Positions 54,047 to 64,000 of a stretch of DNA of 64,000 bases are shown here, piece after piece. A program made the position numbers and the translations under genes. This DNA comes from Fagopyrum homotropicum (Eukaryota; Streptophyta; Magnoliopsida; Caryophyllales; Polygonaceae), in assembly GCA_033239125.1 (NCBI GenBank), contig BSWB01000001.1:1810501-1874500 (forward strand). Direction: 5' to 3'. The notes under the pieces were generated by a model. That model worked only from the letters and a program-made list of their open reading frames with translations. It was not told the DNA's origin and did no database searches. Each line of letters opens with the position of its first letter. The stretch's first letter is position 1.

Positions 54047-57000
54047 TTAACTTGGATGGATATGAATATGAATATGAGGCTGTTGTTGCAACTCAATAGG
54101 AAAAGAATCAAGCAAGCTCAGGATATGAATATCAATCTGCACAGATGCAAGTAAAACTGAATTAGGTATAGAATTTGAATTATTTCCTTCACCTTCGAAC
54201 AACAAATGAACATTACCTATGCAAGAGGCCCACAAACTAGGCGTGAATATAACATTGCCAAATGTAATTACAACAATTTTCATCCAAAAAAATCTACAGT
54301 AGAGGGAGGCCCTTTGTAAATATGTATGCATGGTAAGAGACAATGAGATCAAGCAAAAGATTGTGGAGCCATGAACATTCAGACACAACGTTACAACTCC
54401 TCTATACTCCGCCTCGGCACTAGACCGTGAAACCACAGCTTGCCGTGCCGCGTGGTAGACCACGAGATTAGAGTGTCATTGAAGTAACCGGAGGTAGACC
54501 GTCGTGTGTCAAGACATCCGGCCCCGTCGCCATCTGTATATGCAATGGGGCCAAATTTCGGAGAAGGAGAAATGGTGATAGCTAACGATATGTGCCAGAA
54601 ATGTAGCGGATGATGCGCTTGAGTGCAACAAAGTGAGCTTCCCTGAGATCGGGCATGAACAAGCACATTTTGTTGTACTGCATAACTGATGTCAGGGCGT
54701 GTGAAGGTAAGGTATTGAAGCGCCCCAGCAAACTTCGTTTCAGTGTCGGATCACTGATAATTGGACTAAAGGAGGCACTTAATTTGACAGATGTCCCTGT
54801 AGAAGGTTTGCAATTTGTCATCTTGGCTCGTTCAACAATTTCTCGAGCGTACTTATCCTATGATAAGAATAAGCTAGAGGTACTCCGACGAACTGAGATA
54901 CCCAAGAAGTATGACAAAGCCCCGAGGTCTTTAAGAGCAAATTCCTTACCCAGAAGATGATCAGGTGTGTACGTAGCGTATCCGAAGAAGCAGTAAGATT
55001 GATGATGATGATGTCATCAACATAAAGAAGCAGGTAAGCAATGTTGGAGCCTTGACACTAAATAAAGAGAGATGAGTCGCTCTTACTTCCGAAGAAACCT
55101 ATTTGAAGTAGGAAGCTTGTAAAACGTTAAACCATGCTCTAGGTGCGTGTTTAAGGCCATAGAGAGACTTATGCAATAGACATACATGATCAGGCCTAGA
55201 GGAGTCACGGAAACCAGGGGCTGAAGCATATAGATCGTCTCATTCAAATGCCCATGAAGAAAGGAATTTTGAACATCAAGTTGATGGATGGACCAAGAAC
55301 AAGAGACAACAATGCTGAGAACCGTTCTAATAGTAGTCAGTTTAACAACCGGACTGAAAGTCTCATCGCAATCAACACCAACTTGTTGAGAGCAACCATT
55401 GGCAACCAAGCATGCTTTGTATATTTCAAGTGAACCATATGTACTTATGCCAAAAAATCCACATACAACGCACAATATTAGCCTGAGAAGGACGAGGAAC
55501 CAAAACCCAAATTTTATTCCACATAAGGACGCGATATTCGTCGAGCATGACAACGTTCCACTGCGGGTGGGATTTGGGTATGGGAGATATTTTTGTGCAA
55601 AAACGGAAAGGTCGAAAACCGGTTTGGGTTTAATTTGATGATTCCAGACTGACTATAGGTGTGGGGTCGAATTTGGTTATAGGCGGACTAAGGCATCCCT
55701 CTATTTAAAGAAGAGTAGGTTGAGGGTAGGTTGGTGTTTTGATGTGGGATTGCCGGGATGGGAGGATCAGGTAGGCCGGTAGGGGTAGATGGGCCACGAA
55801 TAGAAGGAGGGGTAGATGGGTTGTGTGTAACAAGGGGGATGTAAATAGTTGGGCCGGAAATATCTGGGAAGGGAAAAAGGAAGCACTAGGCTAGGGAAGA
55901 CAGAACGCTGCAAGGTTGGGATGGGCCAAGCGATGAAGCGTGTGGGCCGGTAAATTACGCACGTGGACCTTGGGCCTAAGAAGCCATTTCAACATGGTAG
56001 GGGGATTGATCCAAATCATCCGGAAAAAATATTGTTGATGACACATGTGAGGAGGTTGCGAAAGGGAAGACAAACTCGTCAAAGGTGACATGACGAGAGA
56101 GAATAATTTTATTTATTGTTAACTCTAAACATTTATACCCTCGATGATGAGTCGAGTAGCCGAGGAAAACACATGGAGTGGAGCGGTGTTGAATTTTTGG
56201 AGATGGTTACGATTTGATTACGATAACAAAGGAAACCGAAGACACGAAGATGATCGTACGAAGGTGTTGTTGAATACAACACTTGGGTTGTTGACCGAAT
56301 TTTGAATTGTGGTGGAGGGTAAGATGTTGAGGAGGTAGCAGGATGTTTCTAAGGCATGAAACCAATATGAAACGGGAAGGGAAGCATGGAAAAGAAGTGA
56401 ACGAATCATGTTTGTGATCGTGCGTATGATGTGTTCAACTTTACCATTTTGAGGCGAGGTATAGGGACAAGAGAAGCGGAAATTGATCCCGTGAGTGGTG
56501 AAGAAGTTGTGAAAACTAGAGTTATTGAACTCTCTACCCATGTCGCGTTAAAAAGTTTTAATAGCACAACTGAACTAAGTCTTTACTAGTTGGTGAAATT
56601 GCACAAAGAGATCAAACACTTGAGATTTAAATTTGATGGGAAAAATCCATAGAAAGTGCGAGAAATCATCAAGAAAAGGAGGTAGTATTTGAAACCCTCC
56701 TTACTTTCAATCGGTGAGGTCCAAAGATCGCTATGAATGATATCAAAAGGTACAAAAGTAGTGGTAATAGAATGTTCAAACGGAAGTTTATGATGTTTTC
56801 CTAGCTGACATGCATGGCATAAAGAGGTTAATTTCTCCTTATTACAACGAAAAGAAGAAGAGTTGCGAAGAAAATGTAGAACAAGAGCTCCAAGATGATC
56901 TAGACGAGCGTGCCAAAGACTTGGTGACTCTATAGAAAGAGCGTGGACATGGGAAGACCCGGTGACAAGATAAAGTTTCCTAGAACTATTGCATCTTAGG

Positions 57001-58417
57001 CATAAGGTCCCCGTTTGCAAATCCTTCACAGAAAAACCAAAATGATCAAATTCGACACTAGCAAGGTTCTTAGAAGTGAAGAGTACGTCTAACGGATACG
57101 AGATTTTTGACTATTTTTTGTGCAACAAGGACATTGGAGAGGCGTAAGGGTTGTTTTGTGGTGGGGAAAGTGGTTTCTCCAATACCTGTAAAAGAAATAC
57201 GCATGTCATTGCCTACAATTATCGAATTAGAGGGACCATTATGCGAAATAGACAATAGTGTACCTGGAGTATAAGTCATGTGTGAGGTGGCACCCGTGTC
57301 CATGTACCAATTGGTGTCCGTCGGATTCAACGACATAGTTGCAAAAGAGTTATCCAAAGCAATAAACCATGTTGAGAAGGTTGTTGTGGGTAGGGTAGTT
57401 GGGCCTACCGTGAGTTGGGCCGGATGGAAACCATCCTAGAGGAGGAGGGCCGGTGGGAAGTTGGGTTGTGTGCTGCAACAGTGGAACCCATTCAAGGTTA
57501 GGGCGTCAAACGAAATGGAAGTGTTGCGTAGGGATGCCGCCAGGAGCACGTTGCCGACTCCGCTTGCCCCGACTACGCCGCTGATAGTCTAGTCCGCCAC
57601 TGCCGGAGATGACCCGGCTGAAGACTGGGCCAGTGAGCTTGTGGTCGGACTGCGGGTGGCGGCAGTAAGGGTGGTGTTGGGCGACCCGAATGCGGATTGA
57701 GACGCCAATTGGGTCTCCTCGAGCTGCAACTGAGATCGAGTCTTGGTGGAAAATGAAAGCGGATCAAATTGTTGAATAAAACTCGCCGCGGCATTATATT
57801 CATCGGGTAGACCAAAAATGAGTTGAAGAACAAAACGGGTTTCAGGAACCGGTGAACCAACGCCTTTGAGTTGATCCGCTAAAGACTTGAGTTGCAAACA
57901 ATAAGCATTGATGGAAGAAAAGCCAGATAAGTTACAATTTGAGAACTCATGTTCGAGGTAGACGGAACGGGTGTTTTTGTTGTCTTGAAAGATATCCTTG
58001 ACTCGATTCCAAGCTTGTAGGGTCGCATCATCAGAGTATAGAATTTGCAAAACGATGTCCCGTGAAACTGTACTGTAAATCCATTGAAGAACTGCAACGT
58101 CTACTTGAAGCCATAATGAATCATCAATATCCGTTGATTTGGGAACCTTCTCATCGATATGATCGTGAACGTTGTGACGTTGTGTGCTTTCGCAGTAATG
58201 GGAAATAAAGTAACCTAGGAATCATACAAAGTGTCCTGGTCAAGGACGAGCACAATATTGTTCTTGATGTTGGAGATTCCGAGGGCAGAATGAAAGGAAG
58301 TTTTCCGTTCGGCAGCCATCAAGGAATTCATGAAGGGGAAAGGTCGGCGGTGTGAAGATCTGCCGTAGTGTTTTTAGAGAGTCGAAGAGGTTTAGAGGAA
58401 CAATAAGTCTGATACCA
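54047..58417 (-). mobile_element. Degenerate Ty1/copia retrotransposon
   Basis: Read on the minus strand the parts come in copia order. The primer-binding site TGGTATCAGACT is at 58,417-58,406. The gag start MAAERKTSFHSALGISNIKN is near 58,320 and the UBN2-type gag runs at about 57,589-58,050. Protease (NWYMDTGATSHMT) is at about 57,280-57,320. GAG-pre-integrase (SLWHARLDHLG, CHACQLGKHHKLPF) is at 56,586-57,029. The integrase core (SCPYTSPQNGKVE) is at 56,218-56,541. Reverse transcriptase (LTTIRTVLSIV, LDVQNSFLHG; LLYVDD near 55,020) runs at about 54,680-55,553. RNase H (RSSAEAEYRGV) is at 54,391-54,440. Many stops and frameshifts separate them. A short 5' LTR-like piece starts TGTCAGAATGTGG at 58,418; the 3' LTR is not evident. 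Confidence 0.9.
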
Positions 58418-58525
58418 TGTCAGAATGTGGATATATTCTTCTTAGGGTTTCATAGAATGATGGACCATATTAATAACCAAACATATTTACAATATTACGC
58501 AGGACATCCCACTATTTACATTAAT
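58418..58525 (-). mobile_element. Remnant of the 5' LTR of the copia element
   Basis: It begins TGTCAGAATGTGG directly beside the primer-binding site and contains TATATTCTTCTTAGGGTTTC. By about 58,530 the sequence has passed into the NLR upstream flank (shared with 51,920-52,040). The LTR is therefore truncated to about 100 bases, or unusually short. Confidence 0.45.
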
Positions 58526-59031
58526 TGCAAAATCGTAAGGAATTCGATAACGTTTAAACAGTCAAGTGATAATTGCAGTACTTTAATCAACAACTGAAAT
58601 TTTGCATTATGATGTAATTTAATCTCCTTGACCTCTAATAATGTATATCTACTTGTCACGTTTTGATGCTTAGTAATAAGGTTGAACCAGTACGGAGCTG
58701 AATAAAACTATACTAATGGAGGGTAAGTGCCCAGCAAAGCAAGTTTCACCCTTTCCTACAAGTTTCACGTGCTTAAAATATTGAAATTGCACGCCAAATT
58801 GTGCTTAAAATATTGAACAGCAAAGCAAGTAAGGTTAGTGGTGTTATAATAATCTCTTTGACAGTATATACTGCTGTCCCATACAATAGTTATAATACAA
58901 ATCATTGACTCGTTGACTCTTTGGATGCTTATGATCGATAATGTGTGCTTATGTACGTAGTAGTATATTAAGGGAAGGGCTATGCATTGATCTGCATCAA
59001 CTAAACACCAATCCTTGACTCTTGCTCATCA

Positions 59032-59325
59032 ATGGAAGCCTTGCTGATCCAAACCGCAGGTTGCACGCTCAGCTTTGTGGGTAAACACCTAGCTCAAGGC
59101 ATCGAATCCATACGGGGAAATGAAGAAGCAATCAAAACGCTTGCCATGACAGTCGAATGTATCAGAGACGTGCTCTCCCACGTCCATGGCACGGAATTCA
59201 AAGAGGAGAGTGTTAAAAACTGCCATAAACGACTACGAGCAGCGTTTCTTGACGCTGAGGATTTTCTTGATAGAATCGAGACATTGAGGAGGAAGAGGGA
59301 GGCCGTTATTGCCAAGTTAGAACAG
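59032..59325 (+). CDS. CC-NLR coiled-coil (Rx-N) exon, copy B, open
   Basis: ATG at 59,032 opens 98 codons without a break: MEALLIQTAGCTLSFVGKHL, AQGIESIRGNEEAIKTLAMT, VECIRDVLSHVHGTEFKEES, then KRLRAAFLDAEDFLDRIETL, up to donor CAG|GTATTT at 59,326. It is the Rx-N coiled-coil that starts CC-NLR receptors and mediates signalling and oligomerisation. Unusually, an intron follows directly after the coiled-coil; copies A and C have the same donor. No NB-ARC is found downstream inside the window. At 63,755-63,870 a segment reappears that copy A has after its intron, so the gene, or what remains of it, may continue beyond base 64,000. The exon is open, but whether the gene works is unknown. Confidence 0.65.
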
Positions 59326-61840
59326 GTATTTGAGCTGTGAACTTCTTATTTTGTCGTTATTTTAGAAGTAAGTCTTTTTGAAATTTTTCTCTAATAATTA
59401 GGTTCATGAAAACAATCAACACATTATTAGATTCAACTACTTTCAAAATATATATATTCGGACGGAACTGAATCGGTCGGAGCAACCAGGGTGTATCACT
59501 CTAATCGCAAATATCCCGACCTACAATGACCCAACTGATCCGGCTGATCCTATATGTCAGAAGTGAATCCAAGTACCCTTAGTTTGATATTGATTTTAGA
59601 AGTCGTTTAATATTATTTTATGAAATCCAAAATATATATGAAGAACTGTTGTTTGAAGTTGGAATTTGTTATTTCAAGTATATATACAGTTTTTGGTCAA
59701 ATTAACTAAGTAAGTCTTTTTGAGATTTTCATCTAATAACTAGGTTAATGGTATAAATATCTTTAGTAAATGTACTCCTAATCAAACCCTCTTATCTTCA
59801 AACTTCAATTTAACGAAAGTGATAAAAATTGAAGGGTACACAAAATTAATGAAAATAGTAAAATGAAAATAGTAAAGGGGTTATTTGACCAAATTCTTTC
59901 ATAAATTTTTACGAAAAATAATTCAAATAATACCAACTATCTAACATTCAGCTCAAATAATACTAACTTTGAAAATTATTAGGGGTAACACAAATTATGA
60001 ACGTATTACAAAAAATAATATGTCTTACTTATCCGGAAAAATACCAACTCCAGCGATAATGTAGCAACCGGAATCTTACGTGTCATCAAAAATAGATTAA
60101 TTGAGTGATATGTATTTTATTTTTTTTGGATAAGTTAATAACATAAATTGGTAAAAATATACTATTAAAAAATATTTTTTTAAAAAAAGAAAAATTGGTA
60201 AAAATATATTATTAAAAATTCTTGTGAATTGCTTTTATAAAAAATTACAAAATTTTTATACAATATTTATTGAAAAATTTTGGTGAAGTATGCTTTTTTT
60301 TTTTTTTATTAACATTTGTTTTCTATACCCCTCTAATTTTACCACTCTAATTGACTTACCACTAATTTAATATATATTTTTTACAAATTTTATTTTTAAT
60401 AAATAAAGATAGTTACAAAATTATTATTTTAAAAACTTAATTTATATTTTAACATATTAAATGTTATTAACTTGATCAAAAAATCCACATCGCATAATTA
60501 TTTTTGGATGACATGTAAGATTTTGGTTGTCACGGCATCGCCAGAGTTAGGATTTTTCCGAAAAAATAAAGCATATTGTTTTTGGTAAATACGTTGATAG
60601 TTTATATCACTTCAAGTAATTTTCAAAGTTAGTATTATTTTGAATTGAATGTTGATAGTTAGTATTATTTTGGCTTGTTTTTTCTAACTTTTATTTGATT
60701 AAAAAAGTTGGTGAATTTAAGATATCTACTTCCACACATCGTTAATAAAGAAGACAAGAAAACTTTTTAGAGTATGTGCCTAATATATTAGGCCTTGAGT
60801 TATATATTGGATTTAAAATTCATTAAGATTAAAATAATTATTTTTTTACTTTTAATGTTCTCAATTTTCATTGTATTTATGAATCAACTAATTGTGATTA
60901 AATATTCATAACTTTTTTCTTCATCTATACATTTTTATGTAACGTGACTTTCTTTTCATTTTTTTTTACATTTTTTTATGAACAAAGTAGTAAAAATATA
61001 TCAGGATCCGGTTAGTCGGATAGTTGGATATTCGGATCAAATCTAACTAAAGCCATTTACAAATACTATGTTTTAAAATCTGGATCAAATTGATCAATCG
61101 GATATACGCAATTTCTTATCCGATCCGCAAAAAGTGTTGAATGCGGGCTCCAAATCGGGTTTTAAAAAAAGTTGTATTCGGATATCCGAGTATTCGGGTG
61201 GAATCGATATGTTGTCCACCCCTTGTTATAAAGAAATATTTTGGCCTACTAGGCCTTTTTTAGTTTTGTGTTTAGTAAATGTACCCATAATTTTTTTTTT
61301 ACTATTTTCATTTAATGATAGCTAACAATAAAATGGGGTACATTAACTTAATAGCAAAATGTTAATGGCCTATTTACTAAACTAAAAACTCAAAATAGCC
61401 TACTTACCTAATTAGCTCTGTTATAAATGACAACGCAAATATATGTTATCAAATTAATATCTTTGTATGATTTTTAATGAAAGAAATTGTATATCTAAGA
61501 GCTACCCAACCCGAGTAACGCGGATTCTACCCCACAAACTGTCCAATCTAAAACTGACCCGAATCAAGATTTTAGGCAATCATCTCCGGTTTTTACTCAA
61601 CCCGACAACAACTCGAATATCAGTTGACCTGGCCCGAAATGATTCGAGAGGCGAACTAAATCAATCCGTAATCGTCGAGGAACCAAGGCTACCCAGTAAC
61701 CCGTTATAACCCGAATAACAACTCTATGGTCATAGGCAGGCATCTCGACAATGGTGTCAAGGGCTAACCACCTCACTTTGTGCTCGAGGCTTCACTTAGT
61801 CAAAGAATGATTATTCATTGTTATCAAACGAAGGTCATCT
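59326..61840 (+). other. Probable intron of NLR copy B, filled with repeats
   Basis: AT-rich, with no coding region. Holds the interspersed repeat also seen at 11.8 kb (59,370-59,410 and 59,690-59,900). At about 61,010-61,230 is a tract with ATCCGGTTAG...GGATATCCGAGTATTCGGG that ends GTCCACCCCTT, like one end of a hAT-type element. At about 61,250-61,420 a foldback starts TTTAGTTTTGTGTTTAGTAA and ends ATTTACTAAACTAAAAACTC. Confidence 0.4.
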
Positions 61841-61845
61841 CTCAT

Positions 61846-63640
61846 AACCATTGTGAAAATCTGTGTTGATGATCTACTAGTTACTGGCTTAGATATTGAT
61901 GAAATATCTAAACTAAACACTCATCTCGACAAAACTTTTAGTATCAAAGATCATCGAATCTTATATTACTTCCTTGGCATTGAAATAAGTTTTATACCAC
62001 GGGTTGTCCAATCATATTTAGAGACCATGTGTAAAAACTAATATTAATTTAATATGATGAAAAAAATATTTTTAAATTTAATTTATGATAATTTTGTTAG
62101 TTAATAATTTTTTACCTATTAAGTTTGATAATAAATTTAGGGTAATTTTGGTAACTAGGCATTTTTGAAAAACTATAGTAGTAACTAGTCTTTTTAATGT
62201 TTCAATTAAGTAAATATATCTCAACCTTTTGTATTTATATTCAAACTCTATACACTCTTCTCTCAAGGGGTACATTTACTAACCACAAAACTAGAAAAAG
62301 CTTAGTAAACTAAATTGTTTCAAAAAAATTTAGTTAGTTTGCTAATTAATAAATATTAATTTATAAATAAAAATAGTCAATTAGAAGGTTTGAATTATCC
62401 AAATAAGAATAAAATAACAAATTATGTAAATTACTAAAAAATAAAAAATATATAAATATTGTTAAATAAATACGATATTTTTAGGATAAATTTAGACCAA
62501 TAGTGTTAAACGGTTATTGGAAGTTAGAGAATAAAATCCATAATATAATTACATGGAAAAATTATAATAATTCTGTCAAATTTAAATATAAAATAAATAA
62601 ATAAAATATTACAATGAGAAAAGGGCCCTCAAAATGTTGTTTGGAGAGATTGAACACTAGACCAATTGACAAACAAGTAAAAATTGTAACAATAACTAAA
62701 AAGCCAACATTCCTTAATATATTTCTTCAGGAAATATATGGTGCCCTACAAATATGGAGGTCTTGTGTCAATAGGCCGAATGACATACTCATTGGACGGA
62801 CCTGTATATACCACGGACATTCTACTTTCACAATGAAAGTTGACACTTGAACTATTACATGATGCCAACTTACAAAATGAGAAGCCAGTGTGAAACTGTG
62901 AACCCCTCTTCCTCTCAATATGAAGTTGCTACTTGATGAAGGTGAGCCACTTCCAGATGCAACTATTTATAGATGCTTGGTAGGAAAGTTGAATTTTCTT
63001 ACGCGTACACGTTCAAATTTAAGCTATGTAGTCCAATGCCTAAGCTAGTTCATGCAAAATCCATGCTCAAGATGATCAGCTTGTGGCTTTGTTTTACTCA
63101 ATGGTTATGAGGCACCAACTCTCCTTGTTTACACTGACTTTGACTGGGCAGCATGTACATCCTCAAGATGATCAGCTTGTGACTTTGTTTTACTTCTCGG
63201 TCAATCTCATGTTAGTTGGAAATCAAAGAAACAAAGTATTGTTTCTCGTAGTTCTTCTAAGACTAAACATAGGATATGGCAAGTGTTGATGCTGAGATTA
63301 CTTGGCTAGTTCGTCTTCTCACTTATCTAGACATCACTCTTACTACCCCGATCACCTTTACTGTGACAATAACTTCGCTATTCAGATATCTCATACTTAT
63401 GGGTTTCATGAACGTACTAAACACATGAAAATTGATTGTCATTTCATATGAGACAAAGTCATGAAGGGCCTGACTCAGCTTCATTTCATACCAACAACTT
63501 CTCAATTGGTTGATGGGTTCACCAAAGTTGTTCCTTCTCATCAACAAGATAAGCTACTTTTCAAGCTTGGCATGGTTCGATCTTCGCCATCCTCCAACTT
63601 ACACGGGGTGATAAATATAATGTACCAGTTGGCTGAATTC
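61846..63640 (+). mobile_element. Second Ty1/copia relic (reverse transcriptase to RNase H)
   Basis: The RT part at 61,852-62,000 reads KICVDDLLVTGLDIDEISKL and ILYYFLGIEI, the YVDDLLVTG and LKDLG.LHYFLGIE blocks. The end of RT at about 62,930-63,040 has GEPLPDATIYRCLVGKLNFL. RNase H pieces lie at 63,120-63,610: VYTDFDWA, SWKSKKQSIVSRSSSKTKH, HFIPTTSQLVDGFTKVVP and LLFKLGMV. The two parts are separated by about 890 bases of unrelated AT-rich sequence (62,042-62,930). Many stops. It lies in the presumed intron of NLR copy B. Confidence 0.8.
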
Positions 63641-63754
63641 TAGCCATTGTGTGTAATTGAAATACATATAAAAGCATGTAACAAGACACCTGAAATAACA
63701 AGTTGGTTTCTCACATTCAACTCCAAGTCACGTTGTTTCTAAGATCCATGTTTT

Positions 63755-63870
63755 AACACCCTTGCTACAAAGGTTAGATAGGCCATGTAATAATATCTTA
63801 AAACAACAGAATGTACATTTGCACAGGAGAAAGAAGACATCAAGAAAATGAATGGTAAAGTACAACGGTT
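63755..63870 (+). repeat. Continuation segment of NLR copy B (shared with 45,825-45,962)
   Basis: Same ordered words as in copy A (ACCCTTGCTACAA, GTTAGATAG, AATAATATCTTAAAA, GGAGAAAGAAGA, ATCAAGAAAATG). It marks where the NLR copy resumes after the copia insertion. The window ends 130 bases later. Confidence 0.6.
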
Positions 63871-64000
63871 CTTAGCACGCTGTCAGGTTCAAAAAAAGTT
63901 CATTTCTACTAAGGTATGTGTACGTAGCAAGTACATCAAGTTTATCATCAAATATAATGGAATTTTTTTATAAATATAATGTTCAATAATCACTTTTGTG

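Noticed and set aside
1..64000. tRNA, rRNA or snoRNA genes
   Set aside because: No T-loop/A-box pairs or rRNA-like stretches were seen by eye. A covariance-model scan (tRNAscan-SE, Infernal) would be decisive.

Overview
This is nuclear DNA from a flowering plant, most probably a eudicot. The evidence is AT-rich intergenic DNA, GT-AG introns, plant-only gene families (PPR/THA8-like, BAG with a plant ubiquitin-like domain, NOI/RIN4, WVD2-like TPX2, CC-NLR), Ty1/copia and LINE relics, and many MITEs. The species cannot be named from the sequence alone. No tRNA, rRNA or CRISPR locus was seen.

Layout. 0-7 kb: the first exon of a BAG co-chaperone gene on the minus strand at the left edge, then a repeat-rich stretch with a LINE relic, Tourist-like MITEs, a TRIM-like solo LTR, an orphan promoter with an orphan exon, and fragments of a PPR-E/DYW gene. 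7-32 kb is the gene-dense core: a chloroplast-type P-class PPR protein (+), an At3g27390-type membrane protein (+, 10 exons), a THA8-like PPR protein (-), a small NOI/RIN4-like protein (-), succinate dehydrogenase iron-sulfur subunit SDH2 (+), the mitochondrial F1-ATPase assembly factor ATP12 (-) and a WVD2-like/TPX2 microtubule protein (-, 9 exons). Exon models were built from splice sites, reading-frame continuity and recalled family sequence. 32-37 kb is repeat territory: five tandem copies of a ~177-bp unit, a Mutator-type MITE with a perfect 9-bp target duplication, and other MITEs. 37-43.7 kb: a nine-exon TRM5-type tRNA (guanine37-N1)-methyltransferase (+).

43.7-64 kb is a decayed resistance-gene neighbourhood. 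At least three coiled-coil (Rx-N) exons of one CC-NLR family, one of them inverted, are scattered with NB-ARC and LRR pieces full of frameshifts. Among them lie the 3' end of a SERGT1-like galactosyltransferase gene, a degenerate minus-strand Ty1/copia element (54.0-58.5 kb) and a second copia relic (61.8-63.6 kb) in what looks like the intron of the right-most NLR copy. Only the coiled-coil exon at 59,032-59,325 is fully open.

How the genes relate: as I recall the Arabidopsis map, the membrane-protein, NOI, SDH2 and ATP12 order matches At5g40640-At5g40645-At5g40650-At5g40660, and partly At3g27390-At3g27380. The core would then be an old conserved block with a THA8-like gene inserted. SDH2 and ATP12 both serve mitochondrial oxidative phosphorylation, and SDH2 carries a cluster of site II promoter elements typical of such genes.
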